DNA from: Stenotrophomonas maltophilia
GTDB taxonomy: Bacteria; Pseudomonadota; Gammaproteobacteria; Xanthomonadales; Xanthomonadaceae
Length of the DNA: 64,000 bases
Assembly: GCF_006974125.1 (NCBI RefSeq)
Contig: NZ_CP037858.1
Location: 3,100,001 to 3,164,000 of the forward strand
Direction: 5' to 3'
This document shows, piece after piece, positions 42,183 through 51,097 of the stretch. How positions within the stretch are numbered: position 1 is the first letter of the stretch; every line of letters begins with the position of its first letter. The notes below the pieces were generated by a model that saw only the letters and a program-made list of their open reading frames with translations, was not told the origin of the DNA and did no database searches. The position numbers and the translations under genes were made by a program.

Positions 42183-43463
42183 ATGAACTACGTTTCAATG
42201 GGTGTTCTCGCAATTGGAATTGCAGCGGTATCTGCAGGTGCAAAGGCCGATTCCCTCCCGCGCCTGTACAACTTCCCGACCACCACCACGGCTTCAGTAT
42301 CCAATGCGCTGCCCGCACCCGGGCAGGTGATCCAGCTTTCCGCACAGGTCGATTCCCAGGCCTTGGGGCTCTACCACATTCCCGGAAATGACCAGATCGG
42401 TGGTTTCGTTGAATTCAAGGTCAACGGCCAGCCGGTGGGCAAGGTCCATGTCAATACCTCCAACACTCCCTTTCTGGGAACGGTTTCTGATCTGAACAAG
42501 GGGTGCTGGGCTGCTTTCCGTGATGTCCGGATCTGCACGCACCAATTTGCCTATGGCCGTCAGGCCAAGGTTGCGATCAACTACACCGTGCCCGCCGGTT
42601 TCACCACCGCGTCGATCACCGCCGCCTTCAGCGGCGATGGCCAGTTCTCACGGGGCTCGGTGTCGGCGCCGATCAACCTGCGCAACATTCCCACCTTTGG
42701 TGAGATCCGCGGTGCGGGCAACAAGTGCCTCGATGCCGAGGGTGCCAACACCGGTCCGGGAACCGCCATCCAGGTGTGGGATTGCACACCTGGTACCCCG
42801 CAGCAGCTGTGGACGGTGAAGCCCAACACTTCGACCATCACCGGCGTGCCCAGCAACCGCGTGCTCGATATCGTGGGTTACGGCACCGGCAATGGAAGCC
42901 GCATCCAGCTGTATGACGCGCACGGTGACTGGAACCAGTCGTGGAAGTTCACCAATACCTCCATCGTAGGCGTGGCCAACAAGGTGCTTGACGCGACCGG
43001 CGCCTCCAGCGCCAACGGCACCAAGATCCAGCTTTACAGCAACGCGCAGACCGCCAACCAGAAGTGGGAGTTCAATCCGGCCAACGGCTCGATCGTCGGT
43101 GTCGGCGGCAAGTGCCTGGATGTGGAAGGCGCCAACACGGCAGATGGCACCCGCGTACAGCTGTGGGATTGTACGGGTGTACCGCAGCAGCGCTTCGAAC
43201 TGGGTTCGGATGGGTCGATCCGTGGGCTGGGTGGGAAGTGCCTGGAGGCAGCCGACGGCGCAAGCCATGACGGCAATGCGATCCGCATGTGGACCTGCAA
43301 CGGCGGTGCGCACCAGTCGTGGCGCCTCGTCGGCGAGATCCGCAATCCGCAGACCAACATGTGCCTGGATGATCCTGGCCTGGGCAACACCAATGGCTCC
43401 AAGGTGCACATGTGGATGTGCCATGGTGGCGACAACCAGCGCTGGCAGTTCTCCTCCTACTGA
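42183..43463 (+). CDS. Secreted ricin-type beta-trefoil lectin protein
   Basis: A 426-residue secreted protein: signal peptide MNYVSMGVLAIGIAAVSAGA, an N-terminal beta domain of ~150 residues (with the Cys pair CWAAF/RICTHQF), then two ricin B-type trefoils from about residue 175 on, with QxW-like repeats (QQLWTV, NQSWKF, NQKWEF, QQRFEL, HQSWRL, NQRWQF) and GGKCLDVEGANTADGT. Six repeats fit two trefoils that bind sugars. No catalytic domain is recognised. The leader region and the gap ahead (about 42100-42250) look less GC-rich than the neighbours, hinting at acquisition. Confidence 0.88.
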   Translation: MNYVSMGVLAIGIAAVSAGAKADSLPRLYNFPTTTTASVSNALPAPGQVIQLSAQVDSQALGLYHIPGNDQIGGFVEFKVNGQPVGKVHVNTSNTPFLGTVSDLNKGCWAAFRDVRICTHQFAYGRQAKVAINYTVPAGFTTASITAAFSGDGQFSRGSVSAPINLRNIPTFGEIRGAGNKCLDAEGANTGPGTAIQVWDCTPGTPQQLWTVKPNTSTITGVPSNRVLDIVGYGTGNGSRIQLYDAHGDWNQSWKFTNTSIVGVANKVLDATGASSANGTKIQLYSNAQTANQKWEFNPANGSIVGVGGKCLDVEGANTADGTRVQLWDCTGVPQQRFELGSDGSIRGLGGKCLEAADGASHDGNAIRMWTCNGGAHQSWRLVGEIRNPQTNMCLDDPGLGNTNGSKVHMWMCHGGDNQRWQFSSY

Positions 43464-43490
43464 GGAGAGCCAGGGCTGATGTCATGCTCT

Positions 43491-43520
43491 GGAACCGCGT
43501 GCCTTCGGGCGCGCGGTTCC
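43491..43520. terminator. Bidirectional hairpin between the lectin and smtcrA-like genes
   Basis: GGAACCGCGTGCC and GGCGCGCGGTTCC form a 13-bp stem with one mismatch around the stable loop TTCG, between two convergent genes. It likely ends both transcripts. Confidence 0.7.
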
Positions 43521-43529
43521 GTACAGGCG

Positions 43530-44663
43530 TCACACCCGCAGCCAACGGGTGGAGACCGCCACCAGCATCAAGGCCATGGCCACGCCGATGAACGCAGCGA
43601 TCAGACCGAAGTGGTTGGCGGCGAAGCCGATCAGTGCCGGGCCGGCGAGGATGCCGGCAAAGCCCAGCGTAGAGACGGCCGTGATCGCCAGTGCACCTGG
43701 CATGCGGTTCTGATGGCCGGCCAGCGAGAACAGCGCCGGCGCGATGTTGGCGCAGCCGAGGCCGACCAGCACGTATCCGGCCAACGACATCTGCCACGGC
43801 GTGACCAGGGTCAGCACCAGCACGCCGCTGGCAGCGAGCAGTGCACCGAATACGATCGCGCGCTGGCGTCCCATGCGTGAGACCAGTGCATCGCCGAACA
43901 GGCGGGCGACGGTCATGGTCAGGGTGAAGGTCACATAGCCGATGCCTGCCAGGCTGGCATCGACACGGCGCACATCGCTGAGGAACACCGCGCTCCAGTC
44001 CAGCATCGCGCCTTCACCCAGGAAGGCGACGAACGCGAGCACGCCGATGAACAGCACGATGCCATGCGGCATGGCCAGCATCGGGGGGTCATGGGGCATG
44101 CGCTCGCTGTGCCAGTAGGACGCCGACAGCAGCATCACCAGCAGCATGGCGGCAACGCCGATCAGTACCGATGCCAGCGGTGGCAGCTGCGCGGACATCA
44201 GCACGGTCATGCTGGCCGCGCCGAGGAAGCCGCCGATGCTGAAGAAGGCGTGGAAGCCGGACATCATCACGCGACGCGCCTCGCGCTCGACGATCACCGC
44301 CTGTACGTTCATCGTGCAGTCCATCGCACCCACGGCGGCACCGAACACGAACAACACCAGGCCCAGCGCCCACGCCGAGCTGGCCAATGCCAGGCCGGGA
44401 ACGGTCAGGCAGATCAGCAGGCTGCTGGCCACCATCACCCGGCGGCAGCCCAGGCGCGCGGCCAGCACGCCGGACAAGGGCATGGCCAGCAGCGAACCCG
44501 CTCCGAGGCAGAGCAGCACCAGGCCCAATGTGGCGTCGTTGATGTCGGTGCGTGCCTTGGCGAACGGCACCAGCGTGGCCCACAGCGCGGTGGCGAAGCC
44601 GGGAATGAAGAATGCAGCGCGGGTCGCGTGCTGTTCTGCACGCGCGCGGTTGGCGAGGGACAT
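43530..44663 (-). CDS. smtcrA: MFS transporter (SmtcrA-like)
   Basis: A 377-residue MFS protein with about 12 TM helices: AAFFIPGFATALWATLVPFA, the loop ARLGCRRVMVA after helix 2, and ...VSRMGRQRAIVFGALLAASG for helices 7-8. It is encoded 12 bases after a DeoR gene that is divergent from a qnr gene. In S. maltophilia the gene in this setting is known as smtcrA, an MFS pump reported to affect tetracycline and other drugs and to be repressed by SmQnrR. The symbol rests on context and size, not on a search. Confidence 0.75.
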   Translation of the reverse strand: MSLANRARAEQHATRAAFFIPGFATALWATLVPFAKARTDINDATLGLVLLCLGAGSLLAMPLSGVLAARLGCRRVMVASSLLICLTVPGLALASSAWALGLVLFVFGAAVGAMDCTMNVQAVIVEREARRVMMSGFHAFFSIGGFLGAASMTVLMSAQLPPLASVLIGVAAMLLVMLLSASYWHSERMPHDPPMLAMPHGIVLFIGVLAFVAFLGEGAMLDWSAVFLSDVRRVDASLAGIGYVTFTLTMTVARLFGDALVSRMGRQRAIVFGALLAASGVLVLTLVTPWQMSLAGYVLVGLGCANIAPALFSLAGHQNRMPGALAITAVSTLGFAGILAGPALIGFAANHFGLIAAFIGVAMALMLVAVSTRWLRV

Positions 44664-44674
44664 TGGAGATGCGC

Positions 44675-45451
44675 TCAGGGCGGAGTGGGGTGTACCGCGA
44701 TGCCGGCGGCGTGGAAGCGCGCCGCCAGTGCGGGCGGTGCCGATGTGGTGAGCACCAGATCGTCGATCTCGTCCAGGCTGGCGATCTGCCAGTGGCCGCG
44801 GGCACCGAGCTTTTCCGTGGTGGCGGCGACGATGATGCGGCTGCTGCAGGCCACCATCGCGCGCTTGAGCGTGGCTTCTTCGGCATCCATCGCCCACACG
44901 CCAGTGTCGCCGTCCACCGCGCAGGGGCCGGGCAGGTACACGTCAGCACGCAGGCGCTGGACCTGGGCCAATGCTTCGGCGCCAACCGCGCCCCCCCCGC
45001 TGGCCAGGCGGCCGCCGATCAGCTGTACGGAAGTGCCTTCATGCAGGCTGGCGGCGACGGCGATCTGCGGGGCGTTGGTGATCACCGTCAGCCCGAGGGC
45101 GGCGGGTAGCTGCTGGGCAATGGCCAGGTTGGTCGAGCCCGCATCAAGCAGCACCACCTGGCCGGGCTGCAGCAGTGCGCAGACGCGGGCGGCCAGTTCG
45201 GCCTTGTCGCCGCGGTCGCGGGTCAGGCGCTCGCGCAGCGGGCGTTCCTTCGGTGGCGGCAATACAGCGCCGCCGTAGACGCGCTGGCACAGTCCCTGGG
45301 CGGCGAGTTCGCGAAGGTCGCGGCGGATTGAATCTTCGGAAACGGCATAGCGGCGCGCCAGTTCGGCGGCGACCACGCGGCCCTGCTGGCGCAGTTCCTC
45401 GAGGATCTGCCGGGTGCGCTGGGCGGGGAGGGGGCTGGGATCGGAGCTCAT
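44675..45451 (-). CDS. smqnrR: DeoR-family repressor (SmQnrR-like)
   Basis: A 258-residue DeoR regulator: N-terminal HTH (RTRQILEELRQQGRVVAAEL, YAVSEDSIRRDLRELAAQGL) and a C-terminal effector domain of the DeoR type (VVLLDAGSTNLAIAQQL, TVITNAPQIAVAA, GLCQRVYGGAVL). It precedes the MFS gene on the same strand and is divergent from a qnr gene; the named S. maltophilia SmQnrR represses both. The ATG at 45451 starts right at the operator region with the 10-bp TGCA repeats, so autoregulation is likely. Confidence 0.85.
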   Translation of the reverse strand: MSSDPSPLPAQRTRQILEELRQQGRVVAAELARRYAVSEDSIRRDLRELAAQGLCQRVYGGAVLPPPKERPLRERLTRDRGDKAELAARVCALLQPGQVVLLDAGSTNLAIAQQLPAALGLTVITNAPQIAVAASLHEGTSVQLIGGRLASGGGAVGAEALAQVQRLRADVYLPGPCAVDGDTGVWAMDAEEATLKRAMVACSSRIIVAATTEKLGARGHWQIASLDEIDDLVLTTSAPPALAARFHAAGIAVHPTPP

Positions 45452-45461
45452 GACGCAAGTC

Positions 45462-45495
45462 TGCATGTTCGTGCATAAATGTGCAACAACGTGCA
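45462..45495. promoter_or_regulatory. Operator with four TGCA repeats at 10-bp spacing
   Basis: TGCA occurs at 45462, 45472, 45482 and 45492, exactly one helical turn apart, each in the form (G/C)TGCA. The array lies between the divergent smqnrR and smqnr genes and closely fits a binding array for a DeoR-type regulator. It also places the repeats next to the smqnrR start codon. Confidence 0.75.
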
Positions 45496-45598
45496 TTTGG
45501 TGGAAGTGGGCACAGGGCGGCTGGACTGCCGGTGAACCCGCCCGCCCCGGGGTCTATGGATCGCCCTCGCGGACCGGCATCATGGCGGGGCATTTGGC

Positions 45599-46258
45599 AT
45601 GGAATCCCCGATGTCCCCCACCGTTCACCGCAAGCTGCGCATCGGCGCGGACCAGTACACCGGCCAGAAAGTGGTCGACCAGCAGTTCCACGAGTGCGAT
45701 TTCTCCGGCGCGGACCTGACCGGCACCGAGTTCATCAACTGCAGTTTCTACGATGCCGACAGCCGCACCGGCTGCCGCTTCAACGGCGCCACGCTGAAGG
45801 AAGCCAGTTTCCGCAGCTGCGACATCAGCATGTGCCACTTCAGTTTCATCAAGGCGCTGGGCCTGGAGATCAGCGAGTGCCGTGCGCAGGGCGCGGATTT
45901 CAGCAACGCCAGCTTCATGAACCAGATCACCACGCGCAGCTGGTTCTGCAGTGCGTTCATCAAGAAGTCGAACCTGCGCTATGCCAATTTCTCGCGGGTA
46001 ACGCTGGAGAAATGCGAACTGTGGGAAAACCGCTGGGACGGTGCGAACGTGAGCGGCGCCAGCTTCGCCGGCTCGGACCTGTCCGGCGGCCAGTTCGAGG
46101 GCATCGACTGGAACAGCGCCAACTTCACCGACTGCGACCTGACCAACTCGGAGCTGGGTGAGCTGGACCTGCGCAGCACCAACCTGCGCGGCGCCACGCT
46201 GGACGTGCAGCAGGTGGCGCTGTTGATGCAGCGCATCGGCATCACGGTGGTGCCGTAG
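45599..46258 (+). CDS. smqnr: Qnr pentapeptide-repeat protein (SmQnr)
   Basis: A 219-residue protein built almost wholly of pentapeptide repeats (A/D-D/N-L/F-x-x), such as FHECDFSGADLTGTEFINCS, interrupted by loops at the Qnr positions. CRAQGADFSNASFMN, TTRSWFCSAFI and LEKCELWENRW match the Qnr family closely. Qnr proteins mimic DNA and protect DNA gyrase and topoisomerase IV from fluoroquinolones. The length and divergence from the DeoR gene match chromosomal Smqnr of S. maltophilia. An internal Met5 is an alternative start. Confidence 0.92.
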   Translation: MESPMSPTVHRKLRIGADQYTGQKVVDQQFHECDFSGADLTGTEFINCSFYDADSRTGCRFNGATLKEASFRSCDISMCHFSFIKALGLEISECRAQGADFSNASFMNQITTRSWFCSAFIKKSNLRYANFSRVTLEKCELWENRWDGANVSGASFAGSDLSGGQFEGIDWNSANFTDCDLTNSELGELDLRSTNLRGATLDVQQVALLMQRIGITVVP

Positions 46259-46261
46259 GCA

Positions 46262-46936
46262 TCACCCGGCGTACGCCACCCAGCCCTTGAAGCTGAAGCC
46301 TGCATAGAACAGCTCCACGCCGTCGAAGCCGGCCTCCTGCAGCAGCGCCACTTCCTGTTCGGGGGCCAGCAGCGGCAGCCGCTCGGCAATGGCGTCGATC
46401 GCGCGCTGTGCATCGGCGTGGGCAACGCCCGAGGCTTCGGCGAACGCTGCGTAGCGCTGCAACCAACGCAGCTTGCCGGCCGGATCCTGCGGCACGCTGT
46501 GGTGGGCCACCACCAGCGGCGCGCCGGGTTGCAGGCGCCTGTGCAGCTCGCGCAGCGTGTGCAGGCGCTGCGTGGCATCGAGGAAGTGCAGGGTCAGCAG
46601 GCAGCTGGCCCCATCGAAGCGCAGATCGGGCGCATCGTCGATGTAGCCCTCCAGCAGCTGCACGCGCGGCATCAGCGGCCCCAGTGTCTGCTCGGCCAGG
46701 GCCAGCATAGGCGCGGCCGGGTCCACGCCCAGCAGCTGCCAGCCCGGCTGCGCCTCGGCGAAGGCCTTCAGCTCCAGCCCGCCGCCGGCACCGAGTACCA
46801 ACACGCGGCCCTGTGCGGGAACACGTTCGGCCAGCAGCAGGCGGCTCATCTGCTGCAGGGCGACAAAGCCCGGCACCTGGCGCAGTGGACCTTCGGCATA
46901 GCGGGCCACCGCCTGCGGATCGGAGAACGAGGACAT
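46262..46936 (-). CDS. Class I SAM-dependent methyltransferase
   Basis: A 224-residue methyltransferase starting MSSFSDPQAVARYAEGPLRQ. It has motif I RVLVLGAGGGLELKAF, an acidic ribose-binding residue in LLGVDPAAP and a motif-II-like FDGASCLLTLHFLD. The substrate is unknown. Its stop faces that of smqnr with a gap of 3 bases. Confidence 0.8.
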   Translation of the reverse strand: MSSFSDPQAVARYAEGPLRQVPGFVALQQMSRLLLAERVPAQGRVLVLGAGGGLELKAFAEAQPGWQLLGVDPAAPMLALAEQTLGPLMPRVQLLEGYIDDAPDLRFDGASCLLTLHFLDATQRLHTLRELHRRLQPGAPLVVAHHSVPQDPAGKLRWLQRYAAFAEASGVAHADAQRAIDAIAERLPLLAPEQEVALLQEAGFDGVELFYAGFSFKGWVAYAG

Positions 46937-47023
46937 GCGCGGATTCCTGCGACGGGGGACATACCACTGTAGCGCGGCGCGCAAGAGGCATTGCGCGCCG
47001 CTGCCGCACGGGCAGGACAGGGC

Positions 47024-47722
47024 TCAGGCCGCTGCTGCCTCAAGCACGTCTTGCAGCCGCACCTCGCCGAGGAAGCCGCCGCTGCTGGCTGCCGGCTGCT
47101 GCGCTTCGATGGCGTGGGCGAACTGCACGCCGGCGTCGTCCTGCAGGCGCTCGAACAGCTGCTGCACCCTGGGAAACTCGCGACGATCGACCACCTGGTG
47201 ATAGTCGTTCCAGCGCGCGATGCCGGCGAAGTACGCATCGGCGAAGCTGCGCTGTTCGCCCAGCAGCCACGGGCCTGTGCCGATCATCTGCTCCAGCGCC
47301 TGGTGTGCGTGGCGCACCTTGGTGGTGCCATAGGCACGCAGCGCCTCGCCGTCATCACCCCCGGCGTGTTCCAGCGCATGCCAGAGCGGGGCGTAGGCAC
47401 CGAAGAAGCTGGTGTTGAGATAGGCCAGCCGGTGGTTGAGGCGATCGAAGCCGGACGTGCCCTGTGCGAAGCCCAGCCCCTGCGCGATGCCCTTCGCGGC
47501 CAGGTGGTTGAGGATGGCCAGGCTCTCGCTGAGCAGCTCGCCCTGCGCGGTTCGCAGGGTCGGGGTTTCGCCCAGCGGATTGAGGCGGCGGTAGTCTTCG
47601 CCCTGCACCTGGCCGGGCATGTCGATGCGGCACAGGTGATAGGGCTGGCGCAGCCATTCCAGGGCGACGATGGAGCCGAACGAGCAGCCCGAGGGCACGC
47701 CGTAGAAGAGGATCGGGGTCAT
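47024..47722 (-). CDS. Glutathione S-transferase family protein
   Basis: A 232-residue GST: N-terminal thioredoxin fold with FYGVPSGCSFGSIVALEWL, the cis-Pro region NPLGETPTLRTAQGELLSES with the Glu-Ser that holds glutathione, and an all-helical C-terminal domain ending in GPWLLGEQRSFADAYFAGIA. It is divergent from a LysR gene 115 bases away, which is a likely regulator. Confidence 0.85.
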   Translation of the reverse strand: MTPILFYGVPSGCSFGSIVALEWLRQPYHLCRIDMPGQVQGEDYRRLNPLGETPTLRTAQGELLSESLAILNHLAAKGIAQGLGFAQGTSGFDRLNHRLAYLNTSFFGAYAPLWHALEHAGGDDGEALRAYGTTKVRHAHQALEQMIGTGPWLLGEQRSFADAYFAGIARWNDYHQVVDRREFPRVQQLFERLQDDAGVQFAHAIEAQQPAASSGGFLGEVRLQDVLEAAAA

Positions 47723-47814
47723 GGCAGGTTTCCGGTTCAAGCCGCGATGCGGCGGGTGAAGAAAGCGTGCCTGCGTGGACATTGCCCCGAAAGCCGTTCG
47801 AATGGCATCCTGAA

Positions 47815-47830
47815 GTCCACATCTGTGGAC
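47815..47830. promoter_or_regulatory. Palindromic operator candidate GTCCAC-N4-GTGGAC
   Basis: A perfect 6-bp inverted repeat with ATCT spacer, 8 bases ahead of the LysR start and between it and the divergent GST gene; a further GTGGAC stands at 47775-47780. The arrangement suits LysR autoregulation and control of the GST gene. Confidence 0.55.
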
Positions 47831-47837
47831 GTTGTCC

Positions 47838-48782
47838 ATGCTCAACCTCAACGATCTGGCCCTGTTCGTGACCGCGGTGGAGCAGGGCGGCTTCGCTGCA
47901 GGCGGGCGCCATCTGGGCCTGCCGCGCTCGACCCTGAGCAAGCGCGTGGCGCTGCTGGAAGAACAGCTCCAGGTGCGGCTGCTGCAACGCAGTTCGCGTC
48001 GCTTCGCGCTCACCGAGGTCGGCCAGGAGTTCTTCGAACGCGCACGTGCGGCGCTGTCGGAAGTGGAAGCGGCAGAAACCATCGTCCGTGGCCGTCAGGC
48101 CGAGCCCAGCGGCACCGTGCGCATCAGCGCTTCGATTCCGGTGGTGCAGGGTGAGCTCGCCGCGTGCCTGCCCGCGTTGGCCCGCCGCTATCCACGGCTG
48201 CGCATCGAAGTTGAAGTGAGTGATCGTTTCATCGACCTGGTGCAGGAAGGCATCGACATCGCCCTGCGCAGCCACTTCGGTCCGCTACCCGATTCCGGGT
48301 TGGTGCAACGCATGCTCGGTAGCGAGCGTATCGTGCTGGTGGCGTCCCCTGGCTATCTGGCAGCCGCGCCGGCAGTGGATACGCCCGAGCAGCTGCGCGC
48401 GCATGCCGGCCTGCTGACCGCGCGCCATGCAACGCGCTGGACGCTGCACAGCGCCGACGCCCGCACTGTGCAGGTGGAGCCGCAGGTGGCGCTGGTCGGC
48501 AATGAATCGCATCTGCTGGTCGCGGCGGCCGAAGCGGGTCTTGGCATCACCGTGCTGCCACACAGCCTGTGTGCGGCGTCAATCGCTGCCGGCCGCCTGC
48601 AGCAGGTCCTGCCAGCGTGGCATGCCGGCGAAGTCACCACCAGCGTGCTGCTGCCGCATCGTCGCGGCCAGTTGCCGGGCGTGCGCGTGGTGGTGGATGC
48701 GCTGGTCGCGCATTACCAGCTCAACGCAGCGCGCGCGCCAGTACCTGCCAGATCCTCGGGTCCTGGCACTGCGAAACGTTGA
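47838..48782 (+). CDS. LysR-family regulator
   Basis: A 314-residue LysR protein: N-terminal winged HTH (LALFVTAVEQGGFAAGGRHL, LPRSTLSKRVALLEEQLQVR, RRFALTEVG) and a substrate-binding domain (GTVRISASIPVVQGELAACL). I chose ATG 47838 rather than the TTG at 47832. Its last 62 bases overlap the end of the convergent MocR gene. The divergent GST is the probable target. Confidence 0.9.
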   Translation: MLNLNDLALFVTAVEQGGFAAGGRHLGLPRSTLSKRVALLEEQLQVRLLQRSSRRFALTEVGQEFFERARAALSEVEAAETIVRGRQAEPSGTVRISASIPVVQGELAACLPALARRYPRLRIEVEVSDRFIDLVQEGIDIALRSHFGPLPDSGLVQRMLGSERIVLVASPGYLAAAPAVDTPEQLRAHAGLLTARHATRWTLHSADARTVQVEPQVALVGNESHLLVAAAEAGLGITVLPHSLCAASIAAGRLQQVLPAWHAGEVTTSVLLPHRRGQLPGVRVVVDALVAHYQLNAARAPVPARSSGPGTAKR

Positions 48783-50100
48783 AACGCACATAGTCGGTCG
48801 CGCGCTGCGACTGACTGAATGCGTTGCCCGGTGCCAGCACGATGCCTTCGCGGAGGCATTGCCGCGCCAGTGCGGCGGCGTCGCGACCATCGGGCAGCTG
48901 GCACCACAGGAACAGACCGGCTTCCGGCTGCAGCCAAGGCGTGATGCCCAGCGTCTGCAGTTTCCGCAGCGTGTGCCGGCGCGCATCGGCCAGGCGCGAA
49001 CGTATCGACTGCATGTGGCGGCGGTAACCGCTGTCGGTCAGCGCGATATGCATCAACTGTGCGGCCAGATGGCCACCGCCGAAGCTGGTCGCCAGCTTCA
49101 GGTCGGTCAACGCCTCGATCCAGTCGTGGCGCGCGGCGATGTAGCCGCAGCGCGACGCTGCCGACAGCGTCTTGGAGAAACTGCCGACGTGGATCACCCG
49201 TGACAGTCCATCGAGCGCGGCCAGCCGCGGTGCCGGCTGCAGTTCAAAGTCGGCGAAGATGTCATCCTCGACGATGATCAGTTCGCTGCGTTCGGCCAGG
49301 CCCAGCAGGCGGTGTGCGGTGCTCGCGGATAGCACCGCGCCGGTCGGGTTGTGCAGGCCGGAGTTGGTGATGTACAGCCGCGGCGAATGCGCTTGCAGTG
49401 CCTGTGCAAACGCCTCCAGGTCCGGGCCGCTGTGCGTGTACGGCACGCCGATGGCCTGCACCTGATGCGCCTTCAGCAGCGCGTGGTAGTTGAAGTAGCT
49501 CGGATCATCCACCAGCACGCAGTCGCCGGGTTTGAGCAGGAAACGGCAGAGCAGGTCGACCGCGTGCGTACCGGATTCGGTCAGCAGGATCTGCTCCATC
49601 GGTGCATCAATGCCCAGCGCCGCGCTGCGCCGTTGCAGCAGCTGGCGCAATGCGGGCAACCCGAGCGGGCCGGCGTAGTCGACCAGCTGCATTGCATCGG
49701 CACGCGCCAGCCGGCGCAGACCGCGGCGCACGCCATCGTGATACAGCCAGTCACTGGGCATCCAGCCGCAACCTGGCTTGAGGTGGCCCGCCGGCGTCTC
49801 CAGCGATTGCCGTGATACCCACAGCGGATCCACCGCGCGGTCCAGCCACGGCTCCATCTCGGCCAGCGCCAGCGGTGTGGCCGGGCCACTGACGTAGAAG
49901 CCCGAGCCTGCGCGCGCACCGATCAGGCCTTCGGCCGCCAGGCGCTCGTAGGCCTCGACCACGGTCGAGACCGAAACCCCCATCGCCGCCGCCTGTGCAC
50001 GTACCGAGGGCAGGCGTGAGCCGGGGCCATCCAGCCGCGCACTGATGCGGGTGCGGACGGTCTGGATGACCGATTCGATGCGGGTAAGCGGACGCGGCAT
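48721..50100 (-). CDS. MocR-type regulator (GntR HTH + aminotransferase domain)
   Basis: A 459-residue MocR/GntR regulator: N-terminal wHTH with LPSVRAQAAAMGVSVSTVVE (residues ~30-49), then an aspartate-aminotransferase-like domain with HNPTG (250-254) and the PLP lysine Lys310 in VGSFSKTLSAASRCG. Such proteins sense PLP or amino-acid compounds. It is divergent from an EamA exporter with a clear palindrome between, so the exporter is the probable target. It overlaps the LysR gene by 62 bases. Confidence 0.9.
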   Translation of the reverse strand: MPRPLTRIESVIQTVRTRISARLDGPGSRLPSVRAQAAAMGVSVSTVVEAYERLAAEGLIGARAGSGFYVSGPATPLALAEMEPWLDRAVDPLWVSRQSLETPAGHLKPGCGWMPSDWLYHDGVRRGLRRLARADAMQLVDYAGPLGLPALRQLLQRRSAALGIDAPMEQILLTESGTHAVDLLCRFLLKPGDCVLVDDPSYFNYHALLKAHQVQAIGVPYTHSGPDLEAFAQALQAHSPRLYITNSGLHNPTGAVLSASTAHRLLGLAERSELIIVEDDIFADFELQPAPRLAALDGLSRVIHVGSFSKTLSAASRCGYIAARHDWIEALTDLKLATSFGGGHLAAQLMHIALTDSGYRRHMQSIRSRLADARRHTLRKLQTLGITPWLQPEAGLFLWCQLPDGRDAAALARQCLREGIVLAPGNAFSQSQRATDYVRFNVSQCQDPRIWQVLARALR

Positions 50101-50127
50101 GGCGGAACCGTAGTGGAAGTGTGGGCA

Positions 50128-50153
50128 GTACAGTTACTTGCGACTGTACTGGA
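50128..50153. promoter_or_regulatory. Operator candidate CAGTACAG-N10-CTGTACTG
   Basis: Two perfect inverted 8-mers at 50128-50135 and 50146-50153, centred in the gap between the divergent MocR and EamA genes, 28 bases from the MocR start. The spacing of about two helical turns between half-site centres matches dimeric MocR binding. Confidence 0.6.
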
Positions 50154-50233
50154 TTGTAGCTGGGGTCGTCCCGCGCTGGATGCTTCCATACAGGTCCAGC
50201 CGGGCATCGTCCGGCACCTTCAGGAGTACAGGC

Positions 50234-51097
50234 GTGGAACGGTCGGCGAGTGGTTGGATCAATGGCTTCATCGGTGTGGTGATCTTCGCTGGCTCCTTGC
50301 CGGCCACCCGCCTGGCGGTGCTGCAGCTGGATGCCGGATTCGTCACTGCTGCACGCGCCACCATTGCCGCCGTGCTCGGCCTTGGCCTGCTCCTGCTGCT
50401 GCGTCAGCCGTGGCCGCGGCGCAGTGACCTGCCGGGGCTGGTAGTGGTCAGCCTCGGGGTGGTGGTCGGCTTTCCGTTGTTGACCGCACTCGCGCTGCGC
50501 CACGCATCGTCGGCGCACACCATCGTGTTCCTCGGCCTGTTGCCGCTGAGCACTGCGGTGTTCGGCGTGCTGCGCGGCGGCGAGCGGCCGCGTCCTGCCT
50601 TCTGGCTGTTCTCATTGCTGGGTAGTGCCTGCGTGGTCGGCTATGCCGCGCGCAACGGCATTGAAGCCTCGTTGCAGGCCGATCTGTTGATGCTGGCGGC
50701 GATCGTGGTGTGCGGGTTGGGCTATGCCGAAGGTGGCCGGCTCGCCCGTCATCTGGGCGGTTGGCAGGTGATCAGCTGGGCGCTGCTGCTGGCCTTGCCG
50801 GTGATGCTGCCGCTGACGGTGCTGATGCGCCCGGCCTCGTTCACCGCGGTCGGTGCCTCGGCGTGGTGGGCGCTGGGCTACGTGGCGGTGTTCAGCATGC
50901 TGATCGGCTTCCTGTTCTGGTACCGCGGGCTGGCGCAGGGCGGCATCGCCGCCGTCGGCCAGCTGCAGCTGCTGCAGCCCTTCTTCGGCCTGGCCCTGGC
51001 CGCGCTGCTGCTGCACGAATCGGTCAGCCTCAGCATGGTGCTGGTGACCGTGGTCGCGGTGATCTGCGTCGCCGGCGCGCGCCGCTTCAGCCGCTGA
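50234..51097 (+). CDS. EamA/DMT-family exporter
   Basis: A 287-residue drug/metabolite transporter with about ten TM helices in two EamA repeats (WINGFIGVVIFAGSLPATRL ... and LLMLAAIVVCGLGYAEGGRL ...). The GTG at 50234 follows AGGAG by 7 bases. These proteins export amino acids or related metabolites. Divergence from a MocR regulator suggests induction by such a compound. Confidence 0.85.
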   Translation: MERSASGWINGFIGVVIFAGSLPATRLAVLQLDAGFVTAARATIAAVLGLGLLLLLRQPWPRRSDLPGLVVVSLGVVVGFPLLTALALRHASSAHTIVFLGLLPLSTAVFGVLRGGERPRPAFWLFSLLGSACVVGYAARNGIEASLQADLLMLAAIVVCGLGYAEGGRLARHLGGWQVISWALLLALPVMLPLTVLMRPASFTAVGASAWWALGYVAVFSMLIGFLFWYRGLAQGGIAAVGQLQLLQPFFGLALAALLLHESVSLSMVLVTVVAVICVAGARRFSR

